Shown piece by piece: positions 34,775-46,300 of a DNA stretch of 64,000 bases. Each line of letters begins with the position of its first letter. Positions within the stretch are counted from its first letter, which is position 1. Under the pieces are notes generated by a model, which worked only from the letters and a program-made list of their open reading frames with translations, was not told the DNA's origin and did not search any database. Both the position numbers and the translations under genes were made by a program. Source of the DNA: Hibiscus mutabilis (lineage: Eukaryota > Streptophyta > Magnoliopsida > Malvales > Malvaceae); NCBI GenBank assembly GCA_019671005.1, contig CM033718.1, positions 35,356,508 through 35,420,507 on the forward strand, given 5' to 3'.

Positions 34775-36671
34775 CCTGCTACTTCACTTACACAACCAAG
34801 TACCACACCACCTAGTCCCACACAACCAGCTACCACTGATCCATCTTCTCATCCAATTCCTTCTTTATCATCCATTCGAGATATCACTTTCATACCTCCA
34901 TCATCAAACACCTCAACAACTGATCCTAGTTCTACTATTGGTCAGTCTAATCCAATTATTCCTCGAAAGTCTTCTCGTGTCACTAAACCACCTTCATGGC
35001 ACAATGATTTCACATGCTCTTATCAATCTTCTTCTCTACCAGTCGGGTATCCTATCTCAACCTATATTTTTATTCCCATTTGCCTTCTCATACACATGAT
35101 TTTTTGTCTTCTTTTTCTTCTATTGTTGAACCTTCTTCTTATTCTGATGCTATTAAAAATCATGTTTGGATTCAAGCAATGAAAGAGGAATTATCATCTT
35201 TGGAATCTAATGAAACTTGGTCAGTTCCCATTAGTTGCAAATGAGTTCGAGTCAAGTACAAAGTTGATGGAGCTGTTAAAAGATATAAAGCTCACCTTAT
35301 GGCTAAAGGATACACTCAGTTGGAGAGTGTTGATTACACAAAGACATTTTCTCCTGTAGCCAAACTTGTCACTGTCAAAACTGTATTGGCTCTTGTTGCT
35401 ATGTTTGCTTGGCCTTTGTGCCAAATAGATGTCCACAATATTTTCTTACAAGGCAATTTACATGAAGAAGTCTACATGAAGCTTCCTGAGGGGCTTTGCA
35501 GCCAAGGGGAGAACATGGTGTGTAGGCTGTAGAAGTCTCTCTATGGACTGAAACATGCCTAGAGACAGTGGAACTTAAAATTGACAGAAGCCTTGTTAAA
35601 TGCTGGATAGAAGCAAAGCATATTTGATTATTCCTTATTTACCAAAAAGCAAGGAAATAAATTGGTAATTATGCTTATATATGTGGATGATCTCCTCATT
35701 ACTGAGAATGACATCAATTTGATTGAGGAGTTAAAAGGAATTTTAAGTGACAGCTTTCAGATGAAAGATTTAGGAGAATTAAGATACTTTCTGGTTTTGG
35801 AGGTTTTAAGGTTTAAAGAAGGGATATTGATAAACCAAAAGAAGTATGCATTGGAGTTAATTGAGAGTACAGGCCTGGGAGTAACGAAACCAGCTTTAAC
35901 ACCACTGGAACAAAATGTAAAACTCACTACTGTGGAGTATGATGAAGGAGCCCAACAACAAGAACTTGATGAAGAAATTATCAGTGATAAAAATGTATTT
36001 CAGAGAATGATAGGAAGATTAATATATCTGACTCACACTAGGCCAAATATTATTTTTGCAGTCTAGAACCTGAGCCAATTTATGAAGGAGCCTATGAAAT
36101 CACATCCTAAAACAACCCTAAGAGTTGTGAGATACATCAAGCTAGATCCTGGTCAAAGAATCTTACTGAAAGCTTATAAGGATTGCAAGCTTAAAGAATA
36201 CTATGATTCGGACTGGGCATCTTGCCCGACGTTTAGGGGATCAGTCACTGGTTTCTGCATCAAAATTGAAGAATCTTTAGTTTCTTGAAAATTAAAGAAA
36301 CAAAATACATGGCAAGATCCTCGGCAGAGGCTGAGTATAAAAACATGACAGTGACAACCTCATAGACAATTTGTTTAAGTGGTTTGCTTAAAGAACTTGA
36401 AGTATTGTGTCTTGAACCAGCCAAATTGTACTGTGATAGCAAAGCAGCTTTGCAAATAGCTGCCAACCCAATATTTCATGAACGTACTAAGCAAATTGAA
36501 ATAGATTGTCATTTTGTGCGAGATAAGATACAAGAGAAATTGGTGCAGACAGAACACATAACATCAGCAGAACAACCTGCAGATTTGTTGACTAAAGATT
36601 TGGGCATACAACAACATAATCATCTATTGTCCAAGTTCGGGGTTAAATCTGCGTTTAAACCACCAACTTGA
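34775..36671 (+). pseudogene. Ty1/copia pol, 3' half (RT and RNase H)
   Basis: The fragment begins in the Ser/Thr/Pro linker between integrase and reverse transcriptase (SSRVTKPPSWHNDF near 34965-35015). It then shows the copia RT: W..AM.EEL, AKGYTQ..VDY..TFSPVAK, CQIDVHN.FLQGNLHEEVYMKLPEG, and the catalytic box YVDD (codons 35680-35691) intact. KYALELIE, RNase H words (YYDSDWASCP; LYCDSKAALQIAANPIFHERTKQIEIDCHFVRDKI) and the C-terminal QPADLLTK follow, with a stop at 36669-36671. Stops and a frameshift near 36285-36380 inactivate it. Integrase, protease, gag and the 5' LTR are missing on the left, where the gypsy 3' LTR abuts. Confidence 0.9.
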
Positions 36672-36678
36672 GTGGGAG

Positions 36679-36856
36679 TGTTGAGACTGTTATTTAGTTT
36701 GATGATTGGTTATTGTTTGTAATTAGTTAACTTTGTTAGTTAGCTAGTTTGTTCAATTAGTTAGCTAGTTAGTTCAAAGTTGTATATAAACACATTGTAT
36801 ATTCTAATAATACCATGAGGTATTCTTTATTTCTTGACTCTTTCATTAATTCAACA
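36679..36856 (+). mobile_element. 3' LTR of the copia element (178 bp)
   Basis: Starts TGTTGA after the purine tract GTGGGAG and ends TCAACA, a 6-bp inverted end pair typical of copia. It includes a TATA-like GTATATAAAC at 36782. The very short LTR is unusual but known among plant copia families. The sequence after it returns to FK intron. Confidence 0.75.
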
Positions 36857-37059
36857 TCGTGCGTCTTTGTTGGACACACACATTTGACACGTCAAACAAG
36901 TTCGTATTTGGGGTATAACTGTATAAGCTTCCAAATACAACCATTTCACTTACATTAATATTGATGCTATTAACAGTTCCGAACATAAGCAAATATAATC
37001 CTCAATTTATCTTCTCGAGTGATATTTCCGATGCTCTTGATGCTTGTATTTCTTTAAAG
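36857..37059 (+). other. Residual FK intron
   Basis: Non-coding sequence between the copia LTR end and the acceptor of the penultimate FK exon, ending TTTCTTTAAAG. I found no copia target duplication partner, consistent with loss of the left flank. Confidence 0.5.
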
Positions 37060-37364
37060 GGGAATCGCAAGGCACTCGAATTACCTTGGGGATTTGTTGC
37101 TGGCTGTCCTTCAGTTTACCTTGTGGAATAAGGTAACTTGCCTAATAAGTTGATGTAACCCCGTCTTACATGCTTGTTTTGTAAAACCCTTTCCTGTATT
37201 GTTTTTGCAGTTCCCCGATTCCATACTTTTACCCAATTTGTCTGTTCATTCTACTGGTCTGGAGGGAAAAGAGAGACGAAACCTGATGTGCAGAGAAGTA
37301 CAAAGGCATTTGGGCAGAATATTGCAGATTTGTTCCATGGAGAATATTTCCTTATCTGTATTAG
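37060..37364 (+). pseudogene. FK: FACKEL (delta(14)-sterol reductase) last two exons
   Basis: The penultimate exon (37060-37132; acceptor AAAG, donor GTAACT) encodes GIARHSNYLGDLLLA and then, after a 2-base loss at about 37105, SFSLPCGI in the shifted frame. The last exon (37211-37364; acceptor TTTTTGCAG) encodes SPIPYFYPICLFILLVWREKRDET, then a TGA at 37284-37286 where Arg (CGA) is expected, then CAEKYKGIWAEYCRFVPWRIFPYLY and TAG at 37362-37364. This is the conserved C-terminal block of the ERG24/FACKEL family, which binds NADPH and sterol substrate. The frameshift and the stop make this copy non-functional. It is collinear with the 5' exons at 25102-25507, 11.5 kb upstream. Confidence 0.88.
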
Positions 37365-38215
37365 TCACACAATGATGCAACTTCTGCTGGAAAATCTACT
37401 TATTGCTTGATTTAGCTTGTACCATGAATGTAACTTGAATATTGGATTGGATTACTTGCCAACTATGTTACTTGCGCTCGAGCGAGTGTCGAATATCAAC
37501 TGGTTTGATCTTTTAACAAGTTTTTGCATGCATATGGAAGGCCGGGGTCTTATCTTTATAATAGTCTTCAAATATGAGTCGATTACGATATATTGACAAT
37601 ATGAGTATGAAAAGATCCAACAGCACTTGATTACTTCTTTTAAATAGTACGCAGATCCAAAGCGGCTTAGATATTAGTCGAATACCCAAGGTTGTTTTGT
37701 TTTATCCAAATATCTGCTTCCTAAATTAATTTACAAATTTACTTACTGAGCTTTTAGAAAGAAATTCATTTACTATATTCACCATATTTTAAACTTTTTA
37801 GATATATTAACATTCACAGATGATAAACAGACCAGATCCAAACAAATTAGATGAATTCAATTTCAGATATTTAAAAGCTTCACTACTTTGTTTGATAAGA
37901 AAAAGCTTTTCACTAATTTGATTGTATTAATACGTGCTTTTTTATAAGATGGGACGGCATAAATATCGAACAACAGTTTGTCACAAAATTTTCTTTCTTT
38001 TCCATTTAAATTCAAGGTTGAACAAAAAGTAACAAATCCAAACATTAAAAACTAAAACAAGTTTTAATAGATTATATAGTTGAAGCAGCATAGGGTGAAA
38101 ATATCAGCTTCCATTACCCACTCCATTTGTTTTCCCTTCAGAAGACTGCTAGTGCAACGCACAGGGAAAGAGCATTCGATTTCCTCAAGGCTATAGCATA
38201 CTTGCAGAGGGCTCA
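37365..38215. other. Intergenic region between two convergent broken genes
   Basis: Would hold the 3' UTRs of FK (plus) and the RPF2-like gene (minus). Mostly A/T-rich with no further coding or RNA feature seen. Confidence 0.5.
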
Positions 38216-39887
38216 TCACTCGGATTCTTCCTTGTGCTTTTTAGAGGCACGTTCATCAGCCTCTTTCTTCTTAGCCTCACGGCGCTCTCTTCACACCTTT
38301 GGCTTTGTTCGGTAGAGCCACATCTCCAACCTATAAGCAACAAGTATTGTTCAAATAATGGCCACTACTTATGGGGGAAAGCAAGTGCAGATTGGCATCT
38401 ACAACCGTAAAAATCAGTTTTCGTCTTACCTTCTGATTAGGAATGTAGATCTTGCCAATTGTCCCTTCTATTGCATCCGAGCTAACATTTTTGATATGTG
38501 AAACAACAAAAATGGGTTAATTAATCGAAAATTGTTATAAAGAAGGATGTATTTACTGTGCATAGTCATCAAACCTTCTTCTTCAGTTGATCTTTAGCAG
38601 TTCTCATAGCTTCTTTCCGCAAGCCTTCGTTTGGAAGACGATGACGCCGAACCACCAAATCCATGGAAGGGCCTACTTCTACGAGTTCCATCCTTGGAAC
38701 TACAGTGTCAGACTTTTTCAAACGAAGCGCACAATGTGTAAGGTATACCTTATTTGAAGAAATTGCTGTACATACATAAGCACGGTCCAACCCAGCAAGG
38801 TTTATATTCTCCACAACCTGAATTAATTTCAGACATCATAAAAATTATTTCAAAATAGAAAAATGAAGCGCCAAAAGCTGTGCATACAAAACTCTCCTCG
38901 TAAAAGATCAAGCAAAACTTCCTTCAAATGTTTCAGCTCATCAACATTCTCAAATCCTCTCCAACAAAAGCAATGAAAGGCTTTGATCCCATCCGTGGTG
39001 CCATCTTCTTGTCATAAGTGAAAGATTCGATGGATTTAAAATTTTCAACCCCAACCTCAACTAAATCATATACATGATGATCATACATGCGCCCTATAAC
39101 AAGGTTGTTAGGTCGTTTCTTCGAGTGTGAACCATACTGCCAACATAATACATTCACAAAAAAGGTTGAGAAAATGGCTAGCACATAATGTAAGCAGCTC
39201 TAAAAGAATCCGTGTTTTTAAAACTAATTAAGCATTGATCAAGCTGAGTGCTATCCTAAAACAGCTAAGCCAACAAAAACAAAGGCAGTCCTAAAATATT
39301 TTCTCAAGGAGCCTGAAACCGGGAGGCGCTCTAAGTCTTCAAATGGGGGGAATTAAAAGCATTAAACCTTCTTAACTAAACCAAATTTAGCATTTTACGA
39401 GCCAATGCAACATAATAATACAAGTATATAACAATGGTAGCTTAGAAAGAGAATATATAGTTGAAAATTGAAATCAATGAGGAAATACAGAGGTGAAAAA
39501 TTGAAGCTTTAGGGTTTCGATCACTCACGACAAAGATGATGCAAACAGTTTTAAGAGAAAAGAACTCCAAGGAAGTTTCACCCCCACTTTCAAAAGGCCT
39601 TATATTGTCATTTTTCCTAGTAAACCTCACAGCTCCACCCTTCTTTAAATGGTAAATTTCACTCAAAACACCATTCAATGTGCCACTCGTCTTTGTACCT
39701 TGCAGTATCACTGTTTTCTTCCCTGTTTCAACCTGCAAAACAAAATTTTAATAAAAACCCATTAATGTTTCATAAATCTCTATCGAAAGGAAACCTGAAG
39801 AATTTCTTAAATACTTACAAGCTTTGGAGCTCGTGTTTCTAATTTTCTTCTGACTCTTCCATTCCTGGGCGTCTTAATTTTTATCAT
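38216..39887 (-). pseudogene. RPF2: Ribosome production factor 2 homolog, six exons with frameshifts
   Basis: Exons on the minus strand: 39887-39819 (MIKIKTPRNGRVRRKLETRAPKL), 39732-39529 (..EIYHLKKGGAVRFTRKND..RPFESGGETSLEFFS), 39136-38892 (YGSHSKKRPNNLVIGRMYDHHVYDLVE.G), 38817-38575 (NINLAGLDRAYVCTA...PRMELVEVGPSMDLVVRR), about 38490-38430 (NVSSDAIEGTIGKIYIPNQK) and 38330-38216. This is the Brix-domain protein that, with RRS1, loads 5S RNP into pre-60S ribosomes in the nucleolus. Damage: one base lost near 38951 after FVGE, an abnormal donor at the end of exon 3, no AG before exon 5, and two bases lost in the GA run near 38285 of exon 6. Either a pseudogene or a poorly polished sequence. 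Confidence 0.88.
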
Positions 39888-40104
39888 GATAACTTACAGA
39901 ATAGCAAAAGCGGGCAAGTTTGATGTTTTGCTGGTTACAGAGATGCTAGGTTTTCTTCTTACAACTTGTTGAAATTAGGGTTTTAGATTTTTGTTGTTGA
40001 ATATATAGGTTTTATTGTTTTGATGTGTGCCCAACTGAACTAATTATTATTATTATCCAAAAAACTAATTTTTTGTATTTTATATTTTTTATTATTTTAA
40101 AATA

Positions 40105-40752
40105 GGTTAAAGTTAATACTGGTCATTAAATTATTTCAAATTATTCATTTTTGTCATCAAACTTTCAAATATTATAAAATAGTCATTAAACTTTGATTTT
40201 TTTGCTACGAAATGGTCATTGAGTCATTATATGATGTTAAGGGGTGGCATGACTGTTGAGAAAATTTATATAATAACACAATTAGTCTTTCATAATTATA
40301 CGTTCAATTAATTTAGTCTTAATTTAAAAAATCAATAAATTTAGCCAATATATTTTTACGTTTTCTATCAATTTGATTTTATTTTTAATTATTAAATTGT
40401 AATTTTATCATATCAATTAAGGAGTGATATGTCACCATTTGGTTGGAGGAAAAATTATTAAATTATTTCTAATTGAAAATATGATTAAATTGATAAAATG
40501 TGTAAATAATGAGGTCTAAAACTATTTATTTTTTGAATTAGGATTAAATTGATTGAATGTATAAATATAAAAAATTAAATGTACTATTATACAAAATTTT
40601 CTAACAGCTACATCACCCTCCTAACATCAAGTAATGACTCAATGGTCATTTGTTGCAAAAACCAAAAACTAAAGATTATTTTGTAACATTTGAAAGTTGG
40701 ATGAAGAAATTAATATTTTAAGATAGTTTAGTGACGATTTGTGAATTTTACT
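40105..40752. repeat. Long foldback (inverted-repeat) element, MITE-like
   Basis: The left arm (about 40105-40270) and right arm (about 40590-40752) are imperfect inverted copies. For example GGTCATTGAGTCATTA at 40212-40227 pairs with TAATGACTCAATGGTCATTT at about 40634-40653, followed inward by matching GATGTTA and CTGTTGAGAAAA-type words. No transposase and no clear target duplication. The style (repeated GGTCATTAAACTTT) resembles the nested element at 6300-6520. Confidence 0.65.
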
Positions 40753-40879
40753 ATTAAAAATATTTTAAAGGTCGTACTTATTTAAGAATTAAATATACAA
40801 ATTAATCAATTAATACCCATCCATGTTATGATGCATATCATTATTAAGAGGTTTTGTTTATCATTTCAACTTAATAAAT

Positions 40880-43324
40880 AGTTTTTTTGGTAATACATAG
40901 CAGCATTAGCTAGCGTATGTGAGCTTGATCCTGGTATACTAAAGGTGTCACTTCCCTGAGGGATTCAGTATGGAGTGATTCACCTACCGATAAACCGCGA
41001 GCGATTGCATCAAGTTTATCATCAACGATATTAGCTTATTGTCATACCTAAAGAATCCTTGTATCCTAGTCACGAGATAACAACTCATGAATCTTGGCCG
41101 CAAGTGCAATGCGAGCTAAGATCATCGATGATTTTGTAAGAATCTCAACCACAATCTTATTGTCCAATTTCAATTCCACTTTTCGGTAACCAAGTTCCAA
41201 GCATGCAAAAGGGTTTCATGAGCAGCCCAAAGTTCAGCCATCAATACCGAGCAACAACCCAGGCTGCAAGAAAAACCAAAGAGTCAATCGCCATTTGCAT
41301 TCATCAACACCCTTCCCACTGCTACCATATTCGACTGACCATCAACAGTCACGTCTATATTAGGTTTTATCCAACCCGTTGATGGTGTACACCAAACTAC
41401 ATCCGTTTGCGAAACAACTCCTAGCCCTTGATTCTCATCACCTACATCGAGTACTTCCAACTTGTAACCGTAAACATTGAAGAAGAAAGTCTCCCTTTCT
41501 ACAAAACCCTCATAAAACACTGTCGTATACCTTTTCTTCCATGATTTTCCAGCAAATGATAGCAAAAAGGATAGGTCAATCTCCATCTTGGATGGGGAAA
41601 CCTCCACTACCTTGTAGATTAGAAATCGACCAACTATCGAATGGTACCTACAAAAATTCAAAGAGATGCCCCAGTCTAATTAACTGAATCCATAGTCGTC
41701 TAGCAGGAGTGCAACATCGAAAAATGTGATCTAATGTCTCATCACCATGAAGGCAAATTGGGCATGTAGCAGATGTGACTAAGTGACGATGGCAATCTTC
41801 TATGTTAGTGAGCAGTCTATCTCGCATCGCGAACCAAAGAAAAACACATATGCGTTGCAGTATATTCATGCACTATATGTGTTTCCATATACCAGCATTC
41901 TCATCCTCGAGTTTGTCGGTAGAGCTTTATACGCCGACCTCATAGTGAAAGCACGATTATCCTCTCATCACCATGCTGGTGAATCATTCATCAACGATGT
42001 ATTTGGGGACAGATAACATGCAATTTATTAAGGATTGTTGTTGGGACCATGTCCAAAAGACAGTTGTAGTCCCAAAGGCCATCTTTAGATATTATTACAG
42101 CCACTAGCGTCGGTTCAAGATTCACATTAAGCGTGCATTGAGCAATGAGCATCTCAACATTACCTAACCACACATCAATCTTGAAATCAATATGAGTACC
42201 ATCCCAAATATTCTAACAAACACTTCTTTGTAGGTCATTTCAAATATGGTCCAAGCCCTTCCAAAAACGTGTGAATTTTTTTCTGCATATACTAATAGGC
42301 ACCTCAGCATCCCAACGGTATTTTACTTTTAGAATGCGCATCTGTAATTTATCGGCATTCTCAATTAGTTAGAATCTAATCTTCATTAGAAGAGCTTGGT
42401 TCTCACAACCTAAATCTTTAAAGCCTAAGCCTCCTTTGAAAACCGGTAATTTTATATCATCCCACCTTACTAACTAGAGCCCTTTCGAATCAAGATGTAG
42501 TCCCCATACAAATTGACAAATCATTTTCTCTATGTCGTCGCATACTCATTTAGGCAACCAAGTAGATTGCATTGTATATGTAGGGATTGCCTGCAAGATT
42601 GTCTTGACAAGGGTAATTCGTCCGGTTAAGGATAAAGTTTTTGCCGCCCAACTAAAAAGTTGTTGCTTAATTTTCTCCAACAAGTACCTATAAAGCATCC
42701 TTCGTCACCCTACTATATAAAAGAGAAACGCCCAAATACTTCTCAAAGTTATCAACTTCTCCAAAACCAAAGCTCTAAGAAATCAAATCCCTCATTGCGG
42801 CCACACAATTCTTGGAAAAACTATCTGGGATTTAGCTATGCTTACATGATGTCCTGAGCAAACACAAAAGCCCTCTATAACATCCTGAATGACTGTCATC
42901 TGTTCGAGTGATGCCTCAGCAAAAAGAACTAAATCACCCGCAAATAATAGATGAGACTAGTTGGGACCATTGCGAGAGAGATGAATTCTCTTCCATGTAC
43001 CGTCTACAACCTTTCTATCAATGGCATGAGATAGATGTTCCAAGTAGAGAACAGATGTTCCATGTAGGGACAAATGGTCCCCCTCCCTGATACCCGAGTA
43101 GGCATGAAACTATTAGTCGCCTCACTATTCAAGAGGACCTAAGTAGAAACAAAACGAATACACTGCATTATCCACTCAATAAAACGATTCGGCAACCTTA
43201 CCCGATGTAAGGTTTCCTTGATGAAAACCCACTTAAGAAGATAATATACTTTTTCAAGATCCACCTTGATCGCCATCCATACCTTCTTGCCCATCTTAAT
43301 TCACAAATAATGAACCACTTCCTG
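40880..43324 (-). pseudogene. LINE ORF2: RT 3' part, zinc domain and RNase H
   Basis: Minus strand from 43324: VVHY..(K)MGKKVWMAIKVDLEKVYY, a non-LTR reverse transcriptase block. Then VDGTWKRIHLSRNGPN and LLFAGDLVLFAEAS (codons FAGD at 42933-42944; the family has FADD, so a catalytic Asp is lost). The RVT zinc-finger tail is CVFLWFAMRDRLLTN...CPICLHGDETLDHIFRCC (about 41860-41700). An RNase H-like domain follows (GWIKPNIDVTVDGQ... about 41380-40900). The 3' end lies near 40880, where a T-run on the plus strand could be the A-rich tail. Several stops and shifts. The upstream RT block continues beyond the inserted LTR at 46630-46901. Confidence 0.88.
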
Positions 43325-46300
43325 TGTAACGCCTCAATTTTGAGCCTAGGAGTTTTTAGGTTGATTAGATGGTCGGACCAGGATTAGAGATTCGAGTCGG
43401 ATTCGGGAATTAAATTGGAGTAAATATTTTTGGTGCGAGAAAAATATGGGGAAAATATCTAAACATAATTATTTAATATATAGATATTTTTGGTAAAGTC
43501 AATTTTGGAAAATTGATTTTGGAAATTGGACATTTTGGCTAGTGACCAAAATGTAAAGAATGAAAACTGTTTTTAGTGACTATTTTAGAAAAGGGATCAA
43601 ATCTTAGAATCCTTAAGGAGCTATTTTACCTAAAATTTTTAATCTGATTTTTCCTCTTAATTGGGATTATTTTTAATGAGTTTTAATTAAAGAAATTAAA
43701 GGGATTAATTAAGGAAGGTGGTTATTCCTAAAAATTACTTTTGACGTAACTTTCTTTTCTCAAACTTTTCTCTCAACTTCTCTTTCAGAAAAACACTTTA
43801 TTTTGCATCAAAGATTTGAGGTAATGTTCTTCATTTCTTAAACCTTTGATTTCTAATGGATTCTTCAATCTTGTTTTCCAAAATCTAATTGTCCTTCTTT
43901 GTTTTTTAAGAGAACATCCAATTGAGAGAAAATTCACTCATTACAGGTAGGGTTCATTATTCTCCTCTAATGAATGGTTATTTATTGAAATTCTCAAGAA
44001 TTTGATCCTTGTTTAATATTTTCTAACGAGTTTTAGTGATTTAATTATGGAAATTGGGCAAATCAAGGTTTAATTGATGAGATTAAGTGATTTTCGTTTC
44101 GGATCTGTTTTGTTGTGTTCTTGATTGTTTTTAATCATGATTTTGATATTTAATAATGTTAATAAGTTGATTTTAACATTAGAATCCTGAAACTATGTGA
44201 ATCTCTAATTTCCTAGGTAGTTAGTGTTGTGTTTTGGCAAGTTTTGGTTGTTTAATAAATGCTGGAATTATAAGGATGATAATAGGTTGTTTTTGGATGT
44301 AAATTGGAGTTAATTGATAGAATAAACCTTTATGTTTTTGTTGGATTAAGTTTGGAAGGTGTTTGATGTTGTTTTCGGTTGTTGTGAAGGAGTTTCAGCT
44401 AGTGTTTGAGGAGGATTGTTGTGAATTGATGTTGCTGGGTCTGTGAAATGTATTTTGATGCATTGAATCCTCTGTTTTTGTGTGGTTAAATCAGGGGAGG
44501 TTGATTCTCAAGCTTGCAGCACCGTTACAGAAGCTTTGGAGGAGTATTTCGCATCGACGAATAAAGTTTTGAGTTGCCGATGAGTGAGAATGTAGATTTC
44601 ATCTTTGAAATGGTTTAAATATTATTTTTGGAGTTTAAATTAAGCTTAAAACACTGGTTTAAACTCAGAAGTAAGTATGATGAGATTTCTCCCTCGGTCG
44701 TGTTTTGGAGAAATTGTTTTTATGCACTTGTTTTTTGAAATACATGATACCTACTGTTTAAGCATGATTTGAGTATATTTTATACTATTTTTGATCATAT
44801 ATTGATGATGGATGCATTTGGTAAATGATCCATGTAAGTATGTGGAATACTTGTAATGCACGATTTAATGCATTGGAAAATGGTTTTGATGTTGCATATG
44901 AAAATAGTGAGGTACGTGGTTAATAATAAATTATATTGGCAAGTGATATGGTTTAAAATGTTATCGGATATAGTTGGTCGGCCATAGGATTGATAGTGCA
45001 CTATAAATAAGTCGCCTCGGGTGTTGAGGGGCTTATGTGTACCGAATACTCCACCATGAGTACCCTAATGGTTGAGGGGTTATATGGTACTAAAAACTCT
45101 CGTTAGTGGATTATGCGTCTAGCCGATGATTGGGTTGTGACGGTACCCGATTGTGAATATACCTTAAATTCCAGTTGAGATGGCATGAAGTGTTGAGAGG
45201 GCACTTGTTGAATCTGTGTATCCGATGTAATATTTTGTAAAGTGGAACTTGGTTTATGATCACTTGAAAGCCAATATAATTGATATTGTATCATGTTGAT
45301 GGATTATGTTGTATAATGTTAGTTTATCCATGTTTACTCTTTAAGCCTTGCATATGAGTTGTTATGCATGTGAAAGCTTAAATTGAGGGTAGTAAATGGG
45401 ATTTTGCTATTGATCCATGATACATGTTGCATATGGTTTAACATGCATGTTTTGGAAATGTTAAAGTGCATAGTTTGAAAGGCATGATATTTTGAAAGAT
45501 GCTTTAAAATGTTGAACTCACGTGAGTTGGAAAATGGTTTTAAATGCATTGATGGTGCTGTGTTTTGAACACTCCTCACTAAGCCTTGTGTGCTTACGTT
45601 CTCTTTGTGCATCAATGCAGAGAATTAAAGGTTGGAGGCAGCGAGCAAGCAAGGGGAAATCGAAGGACTTGAGTAACTAAAAAGTATGATTTTTGAACTA
45701 GACTAGTAGTAATAAAGGCATTAGGGTTCATTGTTGTTTGGGAGGGTTTTTGGCTAAACTCCCTATTTGTGCAAGCTTATAATGTTGTTGTGGTGTTGTA
45801 TGAGGCTTTATATGGTTGGTTTTTGTGTGAAGTTATGTTTTGAACATTGGATGGCTTGGTTTTTAGGATGCATGCCTCTAAACTTGAGTTTGGGATTTAT
45901 TGCTATGCTATGATCAAGTTCCTTTGATGTTATGGCATGGTTTGATCTTTAGATTCATGGTATACACATTTATGACTTCTTAAGGCATGTTTGAATCCAT
46001 GTTCGAAAGAAAAACCAGCAAATTTGGACATTACAAGTCCAGGCGTACCGATATGCGAGGCTCTATATCGGTACATATATGTATTTTTGGTGGTCTCGTA
46101 TCGGTACACGGGGACATGTATTGGTACGATCTTTAGCCACTAGAATCTGGATTTCGTTGGTGTATCCCACGTACCGATACACCTTGGGACCGTATCGGTA
46201 CGGCTAGCCTTTATGTTAGTTATGGACTGTTTATGTTTGGAGATTCTTCCATTTTGGTCCCTAGTTTTTATGTATGCAACTGTATGTGTTTCGATTATCG

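Noticed and set aside
34572..35099. 175-codon plus-strand open frame
   Set aside because: It spans the junction of the gypsy LTR and the copia fragment and is out of frame with the copia linker (SSRVTKPPSW), so it is a shadow.
37211..37364. FK last exon as part of a functional gene
   Set aside because: An in-frame TGA at 37284 and a 2-base loss in the previous exon break it, and the middle exons are absent.
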